DNA of 34,595 nt from positions 1 to 34,595 of the forward strand of contig JAHZIT010000015.1 in the NCBI GenBank assembly GCA_022601275.1, read 5' to 3'. Positions 7,634 through 15,829 of the stretch are shown here, in pieces. This stretch comes from Actinomycetes bacterium. GTDB lineage: Bacteria > Actinomycetota > Actinomycetes > Mycobacteriales > Mycobacteriaceae. The notes below the pieces were generated by a model. The model worked only from the letters and a program-made list of their open reading frames with translations. It was not told where the DNA came from and did no database searches. The translations under genes were made by a program, and so were the position numbers. The stretch's first letter is position 1; every line of letters begins with the position of its first letter.

Positions 7634-8665
7634 ATGACACCGGGAAGCAGATGGCGGGAGCAGTGGTCGCGACTGTCAGAACCCGCGGCAGCTGCCCGCC
7701 AGAGCTTGCACCGGCGCGGCTCCGCAGAGTTCGCCCGCCTGCCGCGACCGGTACAGCAGGCGGGCCGGCTGATCGAACGCACCGGCCGCGGAACAGTCGA
7801 CGATCGGGTTCCCGGGCTGGCGGCCGAAGCCGCCCTGTTCACCTTGATCTCGCTACCGGCGCTCCTCCTGGCCGTCGTCGGATCGCTCGGTTTCGTCGCC
7901 GCCGCCCTGGGTCCGCAAGGTAACCAAGAGTTACGCGAACTGGTGCTCGGCGTCCCCGAGTCGTTCCTGTCCGAGCAGACCTTCGCCTCTTACGAGAGGA
8001 CGGTGAACGCGGTGCTCGACCAGACGCGCGGCGGCGTGGTCACCATCGGCATCTTGCTCAGCCTTTGGACTGGGTCCAGAGCGGTGAACCGCTATCTGGA
8101 GACGATCACGATCGCCTATAACGTTGACCAGCGGCCCAGCTGGCGGCGGCGCCTGCTGGCTCTCGGACTGACCATCGGAGCACTCATCGGCGCGATAGCG
8201 ATCCTGCCGCCGATGGTCTTCGGCCCCCGCATCGTGGAATGGCTGGCCCCGGATCCGATCGCCGACACGACGCTACGGATGCTCGACCTGCTGTTTTGGC
8301 CCAGCTTAGTTCTTCTGGTCTTCGCCGGCCTGGTCACGCTCTACCACGTTGGCGTGCCATGGCGGACTCCCTGGCGCCGTGACGTACCGGGGGCGCTGCT
8401 GGCGATGGTGTTATGGGTGTTGTCGTCGGCCGGATTGCGTGTCTACCTGGAGTTCAGCGTCACCGATGACGCGGTCTACAGCCAGCTCGCGGTACCGATC
8501 GCGGTCGTCCTATGGCTTTACATCACCGCGTTCGCGGTGCTGTTGGGCGCCGAGTTCAACGCCGAGATCGAGCGGATGTGGCCTCACCAGGACCATCCCT
8601 GGCGGCTGCGCCGAAACCGGCGCCAGCGCGACGGCGGACGCCCCGATGGACACCGGGAGGACTGA
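7634..8665 (+). CDS. YihY/BrkB-family inner-membrane protein
   Basis: A 343-residue protein from ATG 7634 with the YihY (formerly 'ribonuclease BN') domain: about six membrane helices over residues 55-310, conserved 'DRVPGLAAEAALFTLISLPALLL' entry helix, 'LLSLWTGSRAVNRYLETITIAYNV', 'FGLVTLYHVGVPWRTPWRRDVPGALLA'-type loop (here 'FAGLVTLYHVGVPW') and the closing 'VPIAVVLWLYITAFAVLLGAEFNAEIER'. The N-terminal 45 residues and C-terminal tail are charged and cytoplasmic. YihY proteins have no settled biochemical role; envelope or transport functions have been proposed. The gene contains three TTA leucine codons (in NQELRE, PSLVL and AMVLW), a codon rare in such GC-rich genomes. It ends 11 bp from the convergent methyltransferase. 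Confidence 0.88.
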   Translation: MTPGSRWREQWSRLSEPAAAARQSLHRRGSAEFARLPRPVQQAGRLIERTGRGTVDDRVPGLAAEAALFTLISLPALLLAVVGSLGFVAAALGPQGNQELRELVLGVPESFLSEQTFASYERTVNAVLDQTRGGVVTIGILLSLWTGSRAVNRYLETITIAYNVDQRPSWRRRLLALGLTIGALIGAIAILPPMVFGPRIVEWLAPDPIADTTLRMLDLLFWPSLVLLVFAGLVTLYHVGVPWRTPWRRDVPGALLAMVLWVLSSAGLRVYLEFSVTDDAVYSQLAVPIAVVLWLYITAFAVLLGAEFNAEIERMWPHQDHPWRLRRNRRQRDGGRPDGHRED

Positions 8666-8676
8666 TCGGTGCCCGG

Positions 8677-9738
8677 CTACTTGTAGGCGACGGCAGCGCT
8701 GGAGGGCCCGTCGAGCGCAATGGTGTCGAACGACCGAAAGCCGGCCGCAGAGCACCACTCGCGAAAGTTCGCAGCGGTGTAGTCGAAAGCATCCCCGAAC
8801 TCGATCAACATGTTCAGCGACATCGTCAGCCCGAAGGTGTTCTTGCGGCGGGCGTCATCGATCAGCGATTCGATGACGATGAAAGCCCCGCCGTCGGGCA
8901 GCGCGTCGTAGGCCTTTGCGATCAACGCGCGCTTCTGGTCGAGGTTCCAGTCATGCAGGATCATGCCCATTGTGATGACGTCGGCCCCGGGCAACGGGTC
9001 GGTCAGGAAGCTGCCCGCCACGGCCTCCACCCGGTCGGACAAACCGGCCTCGACGAGTTTGCGGCCGGCTATCTCGGTCACCACGGGCAGGTCGAAACTC
9101 ACGCACCGCAGGTGCGGGTGTGCGGTAGCCACGATGCGCGTCAAAAGCGCGTCTGCCCCGCCGACGTCACACAGCCGGGAGTAGCGATCAAATGGAAACC
9201 GCTCGGCCAACAGCTCGAAGTTGCGCCTCGAGGAGGCATGCATCGCTGCCATGAACACCTCGAGCCGCTTCGGATCGGCGTAGAGAGTCTCAAAAAACGG
9301 CCGGCCGGAATGCTTGGTCTCGCTTTGTGCCTTGCCCGTCTTCAGCGCCTCGGTAAGGTCCGCCCAGTACCGGTAGTTACGGTCGTCCCAGATCTTGAGC
9401 AGGCCGCCTTGATAGGCGGGGCTGTTCTCGTCCAGAAAGTGCGCCGTTTCAGCGGTGTTGCGATACCTGGCCTGCGGCCCCTCTCCGTCGCGACTGAGCA
9501 GATCGACCGACACCAGGGTGTCGAGGAAATCGGTGGCCGGCCTCGGCACCAGGCCCAGCCGCTCGGAGAGCTCGGCCGCGGTCATCTCCCGTTCTCCCAG
9601 CACGGTGAACAGCCCGAGCCCCACTGCGGACAACAGGACTTTCGCCTCGCAATAGCCGCCACCGATCGCCATGATTCGGTCGGGCCGCAACTCATCCATC
9701 GTGCATCCCCCGATCGGTGTGCCACTAACAGTCGTCAT
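8677..9738 (-). CDS. SAM-dependent O-methyltransferase (plant/TcmO-like fold)
   Basis: A 353-residue class-I methyltransferase of the O-methyltransferase-2 (acetylserotonin/hydroxyindole OMT-like) group. An N-terminal winged-helix dimerisation part (about 25-110) is followed by a Rossmann domain: motif I 'LCDVGGADALL' (189-199), acidic strand end 'VSFDLP', 'VEAVAGSFLTDPLPGADVITMGMILHDW' with the general-base His262 of the HDW motif, and 'FIVIESLIDD'. Motif I has GGADAL in place of the usual GGGxG. Likely substrate is a hydroxylated aromatic or polyketide; not determinable here. Start is ATG 9738; ATG 9699 (MDELRPDR) is an alternative. It is divergent from the META-domain gene with 57 bp between starts, which therefore holds both promoters. 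Confidence 0.87.
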   Translation of the reverse strand: MTTVSGTPIGGCTMDELRPDRIMAIGGGYCEAKVLLSAVGLGLFTVLGEREMTAAELSERLGLVPRPATDFLDTLVSVDLLSRDGEGPQARYRNTAETAHFLDENSPAYQGGLLKIWDDRNYRYWADLTEALKTGKAQSETKHSGRPFFETLYADPKRLEVFMAAMHASSRRNFELLAERFPFDRYSRLCDVGGADALLTRIVATAHPHLRCVSFDLPVVTEIAGRKLVEAGLSDRVEAVAGSFLTDPLPGADVITMGMILHDWNLDQKRALIAKAYDALPDGGAFIVIESLIDDARRKNTFGLTMSLNMLIEFGDAFDYTAANFREWCSAAGFRSFDTIALDGPSSAAVAYK

Positions 9739-9795
9739 CCCACCGTAGTTGTCGCGCCCGCGATGGTCACCGGAAGTAGAGATAGGGTTGTCGAC

Positions 9796-10248
9796 ATGCG
9801 GCTAGCGCTCAGCTCGGCCACCGCCACGTTGCTGATGATGTGCTTGTCCGCGCCGGCCAAAGCCGAATCCACGCTCACCGGCACGAGTTGGCGACTGACC
9901 GAAATCCAGTCGATGGACGACACCCAGGGCACCACGGTGGTGCCGGACACCCAGCAATACACCGTCACCTTCGACGGCCATCTGGACGGGGAAGGCCGGG
10001 CATCGTTTCAGATCGACTGCAATCGAGGTTTCTCATCGTGGCGGGCGACACCCAGCGAGTCCGCGGACTCCGGCCAGCTGAGCTTCGGCCCGCTCGCCAC
10101 GACCCAGATGGCCTGCCCGCCGGGCTCACTGGACCAGCGAGTGACTGCGGCTCTGACCTGGGTGCGCACCTACCTGATCGAGGACGGCCGATTACACCTC
10201 TCCCAGTTCGCCGACTCCGGAATATTGACCTGGACACCCGTCGACTGA
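9796..10248 (+). CDS. Secreted META-domain protein
   Basis: A 150-residue exported protein. ATG 9796 opens a signal peptide 'MRLALSSATATLLMMCLSAP' with an AKA-type cleavage site near residue 23. The single META (HslJ-like) domain reads 'LTGTSWRLTEIQSMDD..VPDTQQYTVTFDG', then the family's 'IDCNRGFSSWR' Cys-Asn motif, 'LSFGPLATTQMACPPGS' with the second Cys, and 'YLIEDGRLHLSQFADSGILTWTP'. The two cysteines probably form a disulfide outside the membrane. META-domain proteins are associated with stress or antibiotic tolerance in enterobacteria (HslJ); the mycobacterial role is unknown. The Cys at signal-peptide position 16 is inside the hydrophobic core and does not look like a lipobox. Confidence 0.85.
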   Translation: MRLALSSATATLLMMCLSAPAKAESTLTGTSWRLTEIQSMDDTQGTTVVPDTQQYTVTFDGHLDGEGRASFQIDCNRGFSSWRATPSESADSGQLSFGPLATTQMACPPGSLDQRVTAALTWVRTYLIEDGRLHLSQFADSGILTWTPVD

Positions 10249-10255
10249 CCTGCCG

Positions 10256-10417
10256 GTGCATGGTTGCGGCCAGCGCCGAGTTATCGGTGCTCGGTTATCG
10301 GTGCTCGCTGGAATCGCCGTCGTGGCCCTTATCGTCTTCGTGATCGGCGTCCCCGAGACTGCCGGCATCCCCGACACCGTGATCGAACCGGGCACACCCG
10401 AGACGCCGCCGGCCTAG
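10256..10417 (+). CDS. Possible small membrane protein downstream of META gene
   Basis: A 53-codon frame from GTG 10256, 7 nt after the META stop, encodes a basic N-terminus, one hydrophobic helix 'LSVLAGIAVVALIVFVIGV' and a Pro/Glu/Thr-rich tail 'GIPDTVIEPGTPETPPA'. The layout (basic, helix, low-complexity acidic tail) is that of a genuine small membrane protein, and the third-position GC looks coding. GTG 10301 would leave 38 residues. No clear ribosome-binding site. Its end overlaps the convergent universal-stress gene by 4 nt. The family is not recognised. Confidence 0.45.
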   Translation: MHGCGQRRVIGARLSVLAGIAVVALIVFVIGVPETAGIPDTVIEPGTPETPPA

Positions 10418-10929
10418 TGAGCTCTGGGGCCGTCCACCGGATGTGGCGGAATGGAACCCAGCCCGGGCGCGGCGTCCGGCCAGATCAGCAACACCGCGCA
10501 CGGTGCGTGGTCGACCACGAACCGGGTGTGGTGACCCAGACTGTGCGGCCCCAGCCGGGACCGGTCGCCGTCGCGCGCACACACCAGCAGGTCGGCACCT
10601 GCGCAGGCCGCGACGACTTCGCGCTCGACCCTCCCGGTGCGGACCACGAGCTCAGCGGGTGCTCCCAGGCGCCGACGAGCCGCCTCCAATAGCCCCGCAG
10701 CGGCTGCGCGTCCGGCGTCGGTGACCGCGGAGCCTGGGTCACGTTCACGCATTCCCCGCCCGAGTAGCCCGCCGAACGCGCCGTGTACCGCCTCGCCGAC
10801 CTGACTGTCGAGCGCGTAGAGCAAGACGACTTCCGGTGACGCTTTCGTTGCTTCCAGTACCGTCGCGACGCTGTCCACGACGGCGGGCCAGGTTCCTTCC
10901 GATAGCCAGGCCACCACCCGCGCGGTCAC
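10414..10929 (-). CDS. Universal stress protein family, coupled to SLC13 permease
   Basis: A 171-residue protein from GTG 10929, which overlaps the permease stop codon as GTGA (10926-10929). The longer open frame upstream lies inside the permease and is ignored. A UspA-like fold is indicated by 'VVLLYALDSQ' (second strand with downstream helix), 'AAAGLLEAARRRLG', 'VVRTGRVEREVVAACAGADLLVCARDG' and the ending 'LGHHTRFVVDHAPCAVLLI'. The nucleotide-loop pattern GxxGxxxxxxxxxG[ST] is only partly kept (GH instead of GS), so ATP binding is uncertain. The coupling suggests it regulates or assists the permease; this is inference. Usp domains are often fused to, or encoded beside, transporters. Confidence 0.78.
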   Translation of the reverse strand: MTARVVAWLSEGTWPAVVDSVATVLEATKASPEVVLLYALDSQVGEAVHGAFGGLLGRGMRERDPGSAVTDAGRAAAAGLLEAARRRLGAPAELVVRTGRVEREVVAACAGADLLVCARDGDRSRLGPHSLGHHTRFVVDHAPCAVLLIWPDAAPGLGSIPPHPVDGPRAH

Positions 10930-12233
10930 TGCATTCCACCTCCCAGTGTCAGTCCCAACCAGAGCGCGGCAACCCCCGCCAGCAGGCCGATCGGGACAGT
11001 CAACGCTCCCAAGCGCAGAAACTCGGTCAGGGTCGGTGCCGCCTCGCGACTGGCTAGGACCCGCCGCCACAGCAGCGTGGCCAATGAACCGACGTAGGTG
11101 AGATTGGGGCCCACGTTGACCCCGATGAGCATGGCGAGCACCAGTCCCGGGTGGGGGTCGAGGCCGAGCACGCCGAGCATCACCAATGTGGCGGGCAGGT
11201 TATTGACGACGTTGGCCAGCACTGCCGCTATCAGTGCTACGCCGAGCAGCCCCGCGAACGAGGGTTCGGTCGGCAGCATCGCGCCCAGCGCGCGGCCCAT
11301 GCCGTGGCCGGTCACCCCTGCCACCACGATGCCCAACGCGAACACGAAGAGGCAAAACAACGGCGAAGCTTCGCGGACCAGTTCGGAAACGCTGATCTCC
11401 CGGCGGATCAGGGAGCGCACAGCCAGCAGGGCCGCCCCGGCGACGGCCACCCACACCGGTTCGACGCCGACGAGGCCGGACGCTCCGAAACCGAGCAGGG
11501 TGATGCCCAGGACCCCGAAGACGAAGACCGGCGGAGCCGGTATCGGGGCCATCTCCTCGTTCCGGGGCGCTTCATCCCGGTGCGGCTTGGTGCCTGCGGG
11601 AGCCGGCGCCGGTCGCAGGTCGTCTCGAAAGAACCACCGGAACGCGACGTACTCGACCGCGATCACGGCTAGCCACGGCAACCCCATCAGGGCCGCAAAT
11701 TGAAGAAACGAGAGACCGGTGGCCGAAAATGCCAACAAGTTCGTCAGATTTGATACTGGCAGCAGTGTTGATGCGGAATTTGCCAGGTGGGTGCATGCAT
11801 ACACGTGCGGTTTGGCCCGCAGCCCCAGTCCGACCGCAGTGCGGAAGACCACCGGTGTGAGCAGTACGACGGTCGCATCGAGACTGAGCACGGCGGTGAT
11901 GACGGCCGCAGCGGCGAACACCAAGCCGAGTAGGCGAACCGGCTGCCCGGCCGAGAGCTTCCCCAGGAGTCCACCCAGCCAGGTGAACATTCCGGCCACA
12001 TCAGCCAGATACGCCAGCACCAGGATGGCGGCCAGAAAGCCCACGGTGGGCCCGAGTGTCTCGAGTTGGCGCAATGCCTCCGCGGGGGACACGATGCCCA
12101 GCACGACGATGACCGCCGCCGCCGGCACCGCGAGGACCGCCTCTGGCAGCCCTCGGGGCTGCAGCATCGCGAACATCAGTACGCCCGCAAGCAAAGTCAG
12201 GGCCAGCGCCTCCGCGGGCACACCGCTCACCAC
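10926..12233 (-). CDS. ArsB/NhaD-type (SLC13-like) ion permease
   Basis: A 435-residue membrane protein with about 11-12 helices, an internal two-fold repeat and the ion-transporter superfamily hallmarks 'SNLTNLLAFSATG' (residues about 158-170) and 'ANVVNNLPATLVMLG' in the second half, plus 'ALSLDATVVLLTPVVF'. These are typical of ArsB arsenite and related anion permeases. A Pro/Lys/Glu-rich cytoplasmic loop (about 205-235) links the halves. There is no arsR, arsC or other arsenic gene nearby, so the substrate could be another anion. The GTG start at 12233 precedes 'SGVPAEALALTLLAGVL'. Co-translated with the downstream Usp protein. Resides in the cytoplasmic membrane. Confidence 0.82.
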   Translation of the reverse strand: MVSGVPAEALALTLLAGVLMFAMLQPRGLPEAVLAVPAAAVIVVLGIVSPAEALRQLETLGPTVGFLAAILVLAYLADVAGMFTWLGGLLGKLSAGQPVRLLGLVFAAAAVITAVLSLDATVVLLTPVVFRTAVGLGLRAKPHVYACTHLANSASTLLPVSNLTNLLAFSATGLSFLQFAALMGLPWLAVIAVEYVAFRWFFRDDLRPAPAPAGTKPHRDEAPRNEEMAPIPAPPVFVFGVLGITLLGFGASGLVGVEPVWVAVAGAALLAVRSLIRREISVSELVREASPLFCLFVFALGIVVAGVTGHGMGRALGAMLPTEPSFAGLLGVALIAAVLANVVNNLPATLVMLGVLGLDPHPGLVLAMLIGVNVGPNLTYVGSLATLLWRRVLASREAAPTLTEFLRLGALTVPIGLLAGVAALWLGLTLGGGMQ

Positions 12234-12436
12234 CGGCGACTCACATCACAGATACTCGCATGCTCGCAGGACAGCTCTGGTCTGGATGACCGACACCGGG
12301 ACGGTGCTCAATGTCCTCACTGCTGTCCGGGGCGTCAGCGGGGGAAGCAGTACCGGCCGACCCGGGCCCATGTCGGCCAGTTCATGCCGAACACGCTTCT
12401 ACGAATTCGGCTGGCAAGCAACCGATCCGGGAGCTA

Positions 12437-12799
12437 CTACGCGGCGATCCATTCGCGCGCCTGCGATGCGTCTGCGATCGGGAACACGCGCAGCTCCCCG
12501 GGCATCAAGAACCCGAACATTTTCACCGAATGCTTGATCCATTCGATGTCGGTGACAACCGCGAATCGCTCCCAGCGTAGAAAGTGGCTGAGGCCGACCT
12601 TGGTGTCCTCCCAGGCCGCGCCCGGATCAAACCCGTCGAAGTCGGGGGCTACCTCGTAGTAGAGGCGAAGCTTCTCATGCCGACTCAGCCGGTCCTCTAC
12701 ATCCGGCATGAGCACTGTGTCGTAATCCGCCTTCGTCACGTGCCCATGGCATGCGAACGCCGCGACGTTCTCCGGAAAACCCTTCAACATCTCGATCAT
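12437..12799 (-). CDS. SpoIIAA-like (STAS/CRAL-TRIO fold) protein
   Basis: A 120-residue cytoplasmic protein from ATG 12799, preceded by the purine stretch GGAAAGGGAAG. It matches the SpoIIAA-like family: 'VAAFACHGHVTKADYDTVLMPDVEDRL', 'LRLYYEVAPDFDGFDPGAAWEDTKVGL', 'WERFAVVTDIEWIKHSVKMFG' and 'GELRVFPIADASQAREWI'. Members are widespread in soil bacteria and are of unknown biochemical role; some are linked to membrane or lipid binding through the CRAL-TRIO-like fold. Upstream, a 10-bp inverted repeat (12911-12956) lies about 110-155 nt before the start, a possible operator. The 200 bp downstream (12234-12436) to the permease hold no gene. Confidence 0.82.
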   Translation of the reverse strand: MIEMLKGFPENVAAFACHGHVTKADYDTVLMPDVEDRLSRHEKLRLYYEVAPDFDGFDPGAAWEDTKVGLSHFLRWERFAVVTDIEWIKHSVKMFGFLMPGELRVFPIADASQAREWIAA

Positions 12800-12910
12800 G
12801 ACTTCCCTTTCCTCGAGTCGTAGATCAGGTCTGCTGGTGCCGCCTTGCCGCGAAGCCAAGACCGCGCCCTGTCGCTACTGATCTCCAGATCACTCGCTCG
12901 AGGAACTTTG

Positions 12911-12956
12911 CGCAAGTGACCTCAGGCACGAGTGGACGGGACAGAAGTCACTTGCG
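12911..12956. repeat. 10-bp perfect inverted repeat between SpoIIAA-like and GGDEF genes
   Basis: CGCAAGTGAC (12911-12920) and GTCACTTGCG (12947-12956) are perfectly complementary with a 26-nt spacer. The left arm also includes the palindrome TTGCGCAA (12908-12915). It sits 50 nt after the stop of the cyclase gene and upstream of the SpoIIAA-like gene on the same strand, so it may be a terminator of the former or an operator of the latter. Confidence 0.6.
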
Positions 12957-13006
12957 GGCAATTCGCAACGCGGCGGTTCCCGAGCTATCCAGGCTGGCAA
13001 GGGTGT

Positions 13007-14785
13007 TCAAACGGCGCGCACGGTGTTTCCGCCCGCATGCTTGGATTGATACATGGCTGCGTCGGCTCGGGCAGTCACATCGACGACCGAGTCACCCGGG
13101 AGTGCGAGCGTCGCTCCGATGCTCAGCGTCGCATGGAAGGTGTTGCCGACGAGGTTGATGGGCGCAGCGACGCGGGCCTGAATCTTCTCCGCGATCTGAA
13201 TGGCCTCTTCCAAACTGTGCAAACCGGGCAGCAGCACAAGCATCTCGTCTCCGCCAGTACGCCCGACCGTGTCACCGTGCCGGACGCATTCTGAAATGCG
13301 CTCTGCCACAGTCCAAAGAACCGTATCGCCGACGCTGTGCCCGAGGGTGTCGTTGATGGTCTTGAAACGATCCACATCGCAAAACAGCACACCGAGCTCT
13401 GCCCCTGGTGCCCGGGTGCCATTGAGGATTGATCCAAGGCGGGCCAGCGCTTCTGCCCGGTTCACCAAGCCGGTCAATGTGTCGAACCGGGCCATCCGGT
13501 CGAGTCTTCGCTCTGCCTCGACCTGGTCGTCGACAATCCGCATCGCCGCAATGCCGCCGTCCGCGATGCCTTCGGCATCGATGTAGGGCTTACCGCGAAA
13601 ATCGACCCAGTGATACCCCCCCTTGGCGGTGGTAACCCGGCACCGCAAGAAAGCTGCTCTGCCCTCAGCGACCTCCGCCAGCGCAGCGGCCATCGCACCG
13701 AGATCATCGGGATAAACGCGGTCGGTGAGATCCGACGTGAGCCATTGCTCCAGTGGCCATCCGAACGCAGCTTCCGCCGACGGCGAGATCCACAGGACCC
13801 GTACGCCGCGGTGATGAACGATGACGTCGACCGCGTTATCAGCGAGCAGGCGGAACCGCGCCTCCGCCTCGGCACGCTCGGCCTCGGACTTCGCGCGTTC
13901 TCTGCTGATCTGCTCCTTCTCGATCAGCAGTCGCTGCTCGCGTTGGCTCAGGTAGAAGGTGGCCGCACCGACGACGATGGTGCTCACCGATATCGACATG
14001 ACCCATGCGGCATCGTCGGGCAGGCCCAGGCCGAGGAACACCGGTCGCGACAGCCCGATGAGAAGCGGAAGACCCGTGAGGATCCCGACCATCCGGAACA
14101 GGGTCCAGCGATCAGGCCGGGCCAACAGCCAAGCCAGCGGATTACGGTCCGGGCGAACTGCGAACGTGGCCGTGACAAGCAGCACTATCGCGATGGCGGT
14201 GGAGATTCCCATGCCGGTCGCCTGGTTGACGCCGGTAAGGGAAAGAGCCTGATAGGCATGTCCGGAAAAGATGACGAACGGCAGTGCCGTTGCCGCCAGC
14301 AGGCTGACCACCCATGCCGCGGCGGTCCACCGGCGATCAATGCGGGTCAGTCCGACCGCCACCGACAGCAGCAGCACCGACACCGCGGTCTGCGGGCTGG
14401 GACGGCCCGGCCAGGATTGCATGGTCCCAACCGCGTCGGGGAACAACAGCTGATCCAGACCGAAAGACCTGCCGGTCACGTACTCCGCCAGAAAGATCAC
14501 GGCAAGGACTCCAACAACCACCGCCAGACCGCGCCCGGCAGCTACGCGGTTGCGTGACGGGCGCCCGGACTGCGCAAACACGGCCAACGCCAATCCAGCC
14601 AGGAGCAGCGCAGTCCATGGCGTCATCTGCGGCCAGGAGGCAAAAACCCGGGTCAAGCGGTCGATCCCGGTCGCCCAACCGACCCCATTAGCCGCCACGG
14701 TCACCAGCACCGTCACCGCGGCTGCGCGTGCCCACCAGAGCAGCCCCGCTTCCATCGGGGAGCGCCCTGCCGCCGTCACTGCCAC
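13007..14785 (-). CDS. Membrane-bound PAS-GGDEF diguanylate cyclase
   Basis: A 592-residue enzyme predicted to make cyclic di-GMP from two GTP. The start GTG 14785 follows GGGAGGGG at about 6-nt spacing. The order is a multi-pass membrane sensor (about 12-290), a charged coiled-coil 'REQRLLIEKEQISRERAKSEA', PAS (about 315-430; 'FRLLADNAVDVIVHHRG', 'GYHWVDFRGKPYID') and GGDEF (about 440-592). The GGDEF has 'DTLTGLVNR', 'CDVDRFKTINDTLGH' for metal and base contacts, active-site GGDEM, and an intact inhibitory I-site RHGD exactly five residues before GGDE, so activity with product feedback is expected. The sensor and PAS are close relatives of those in the EAL protein at 17037. Signal sensed is unknown. 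Confidence 0.93.
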   Translation of the reverse strand: MAVTAAGRSPMEAGLLWWARAAAVTVLVTVAANGVGWATGIDRLTRVFASWPQMTPWTALLLAGLALAVFAQSGRPSRNRVAAGRGLAVVVGVLAVIFLAEYVTGRSFGLDQLLFPDAVGTMQSWPGRPSPQTAVSVLLLSVAVGLTRIDRRWTAAAWVVSLLAATALPFVIFSGHAYQALSLTGVNQATGMGISTAIAIVLLVTATFAVRPDRNPLAWLLARPDRWTLFRMVGILTGLPLLIGLSRPVFLGLGLPDDAAWVMSISVSTIVVGAATFYLSQREQRLLIEKEQISRERAKSEAERAEAEARFRLLADNAVDVIVHHRGVRVLWISPSAEAAFGWPLEQWLTSDLTDRVYPDDLGAMAAALAEVAEGRAAFLRCRVTTAKGGYHWVDFRGKPYIDAEGIADGGIAAMRIVDDQVEAERRLDRMARFDTLTGLVNRAEALARLGSILNGTRAPGAELGVLFCDVDRFKTINDTLGHSVGDTVLWTVAERISECVRHGDTVGRTGGDEMLVLLPGLHSLEEAIQIAEKIQARVAAPINLVGNTFHATLSIGATLALPGDSVVDVTARADAAMYQSKHAGGNTVRAV

Positions 14786-15028
14786 GTGAAACCCCTCCCG
14801 GCTATCGGGCCGACATGATGCGGTGCAGGGTACCGAAGCCGCCACCCCCGGCACCTACCCATCTTGGCCTGGATTCCGAACCACCGCAGCGCCATCGTGA
14901 TGGCAGTGTCCAGCCGGGTATAGGGCCTCAGTTGTGACACCGTCATGACACCGAGAGCACGGCAGGTCGTAGAGTTGTTTCCAGACCGGCGAGGGTTTGC
15001 CGCAACTCGCGGCGCGAGAGGAAGCCCA

Positions 15029-15631
15029 TTGAGTGCGAAAACATACCGTTCCCCGTCAGTCATCGGCCTGGCCGCGGCCGCGTTGATGACCGCGGGGTGT
15101 AGCAATGGCAGCAGCGTCGAGGCGTCGATGCCGCCGCAGGTCGGGTTGATCGTTACCTCCGAGGTGCAGGCGCCACCCACCGAGGTCAAGCTAATCGGTG
15201 AGCGGGACGTCGAGGTGACGCTGACCGGGCCGATCGCTGCGAAGTACTCAACCGCGACCGACAGTCAGAAGCAGGCGCTCGGCAAGCCGCTGACCGGGAG
15301 CCGCAACGCAGGGACCCGTGAAAGCGGCGTGGTGTTCCAGCAGTTCCAGGGCGGCGTGATTGTCGCCAAGAATGACGAGCCGGGCACACCTGCCTACATC
15401 ACCTGGGGCAAGATTCGGCAGGCCTGGAATGTCGAACGCAACCCGGAGGGCATTCCCGACCCCGCTGGCAAGAACGGCTCGCCGGGCCCGCTGGGCGTAC
15501 CGACCAGCGATGAGAACCCCGTCGGTGATCTTCTGGTGACAACGTTCGAGTACGGCAAGATCACGTTCGACCCCGAAACTGGTGAGGTTGAGGTGACGGT
15601 TAACGGCAAGGTCGTGCCATCCGGCCTGTGA
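15029..15631 (+). CDS. LGFP-repeat lipoprotein
   Basis: A 200-residue exported lipoprotein. TTG 15029 is preferred because GAGAGGAAG lies just upstream and it opens a proper lipoprotein signal 'MSAKTYRSPSVIGLAAAALM' ending in the lipobox TAGC (Cys24). The mature part contains 'AAKYSTATDSQKQALGKPLTG', 'VFQQFQGGVIVAKN' and 'YITWGKIRQAWN', 'GPLGVPTSDE', i.e. LGFP-type repeats thought to bind mycobacterial/corynebacterial cell-wall components (known from Corynebacterium PS1 and related proteins), followed by a beta-rich tail 'YGKITFDPETGEVEVTVNG'. Probably anchored in the envelope with a wall-contact role. It is divergent from the cyclase gene across about 240 bp. Confidence 0.85.
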   Translation: MSAKTYRSPSVIGLAAAALMTAGCSNGSSVEASMPPQVGLIVTSEVQAPPTEVKLIGERDVEVTLTGPIAAKYSTATDSQKQALGKPLTGSRNAGTRESGVVFQQFQGGVIVAKNDEPGTPAYITWGKIRQAWNVERNPEGIPDPAGKNGSPGPLGVPTSDENPVGDLLVTTFEYGKITFDPETGEVEVTVNGKVVPSGL

Positions 15632-15829
15632 TCGTGAGGGCCATCCTCCGATTCGGAGTACCGGAAGAACGATAAAGACGGAGGCCTGAGCGGCTCTCCT
15701 CAGAGGACGATGCAACCACCACCCGTCGGCGGTACAGGGCCGGCGCGCCAATACGGCGCACATCTAGGAAGTGGTAATGATCGGTTGGACGTCGCACTCG
15801 TTCCGTAGCAGGTTGAAGGAGACGCTCAT

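Noticed and set aside
8512..9795. Plus-strand extension of the META-domain frame far upstream
   Set aside because: It runs antisense through the methyltransferase; the signal peptide at ATG 9796 marks the true start.
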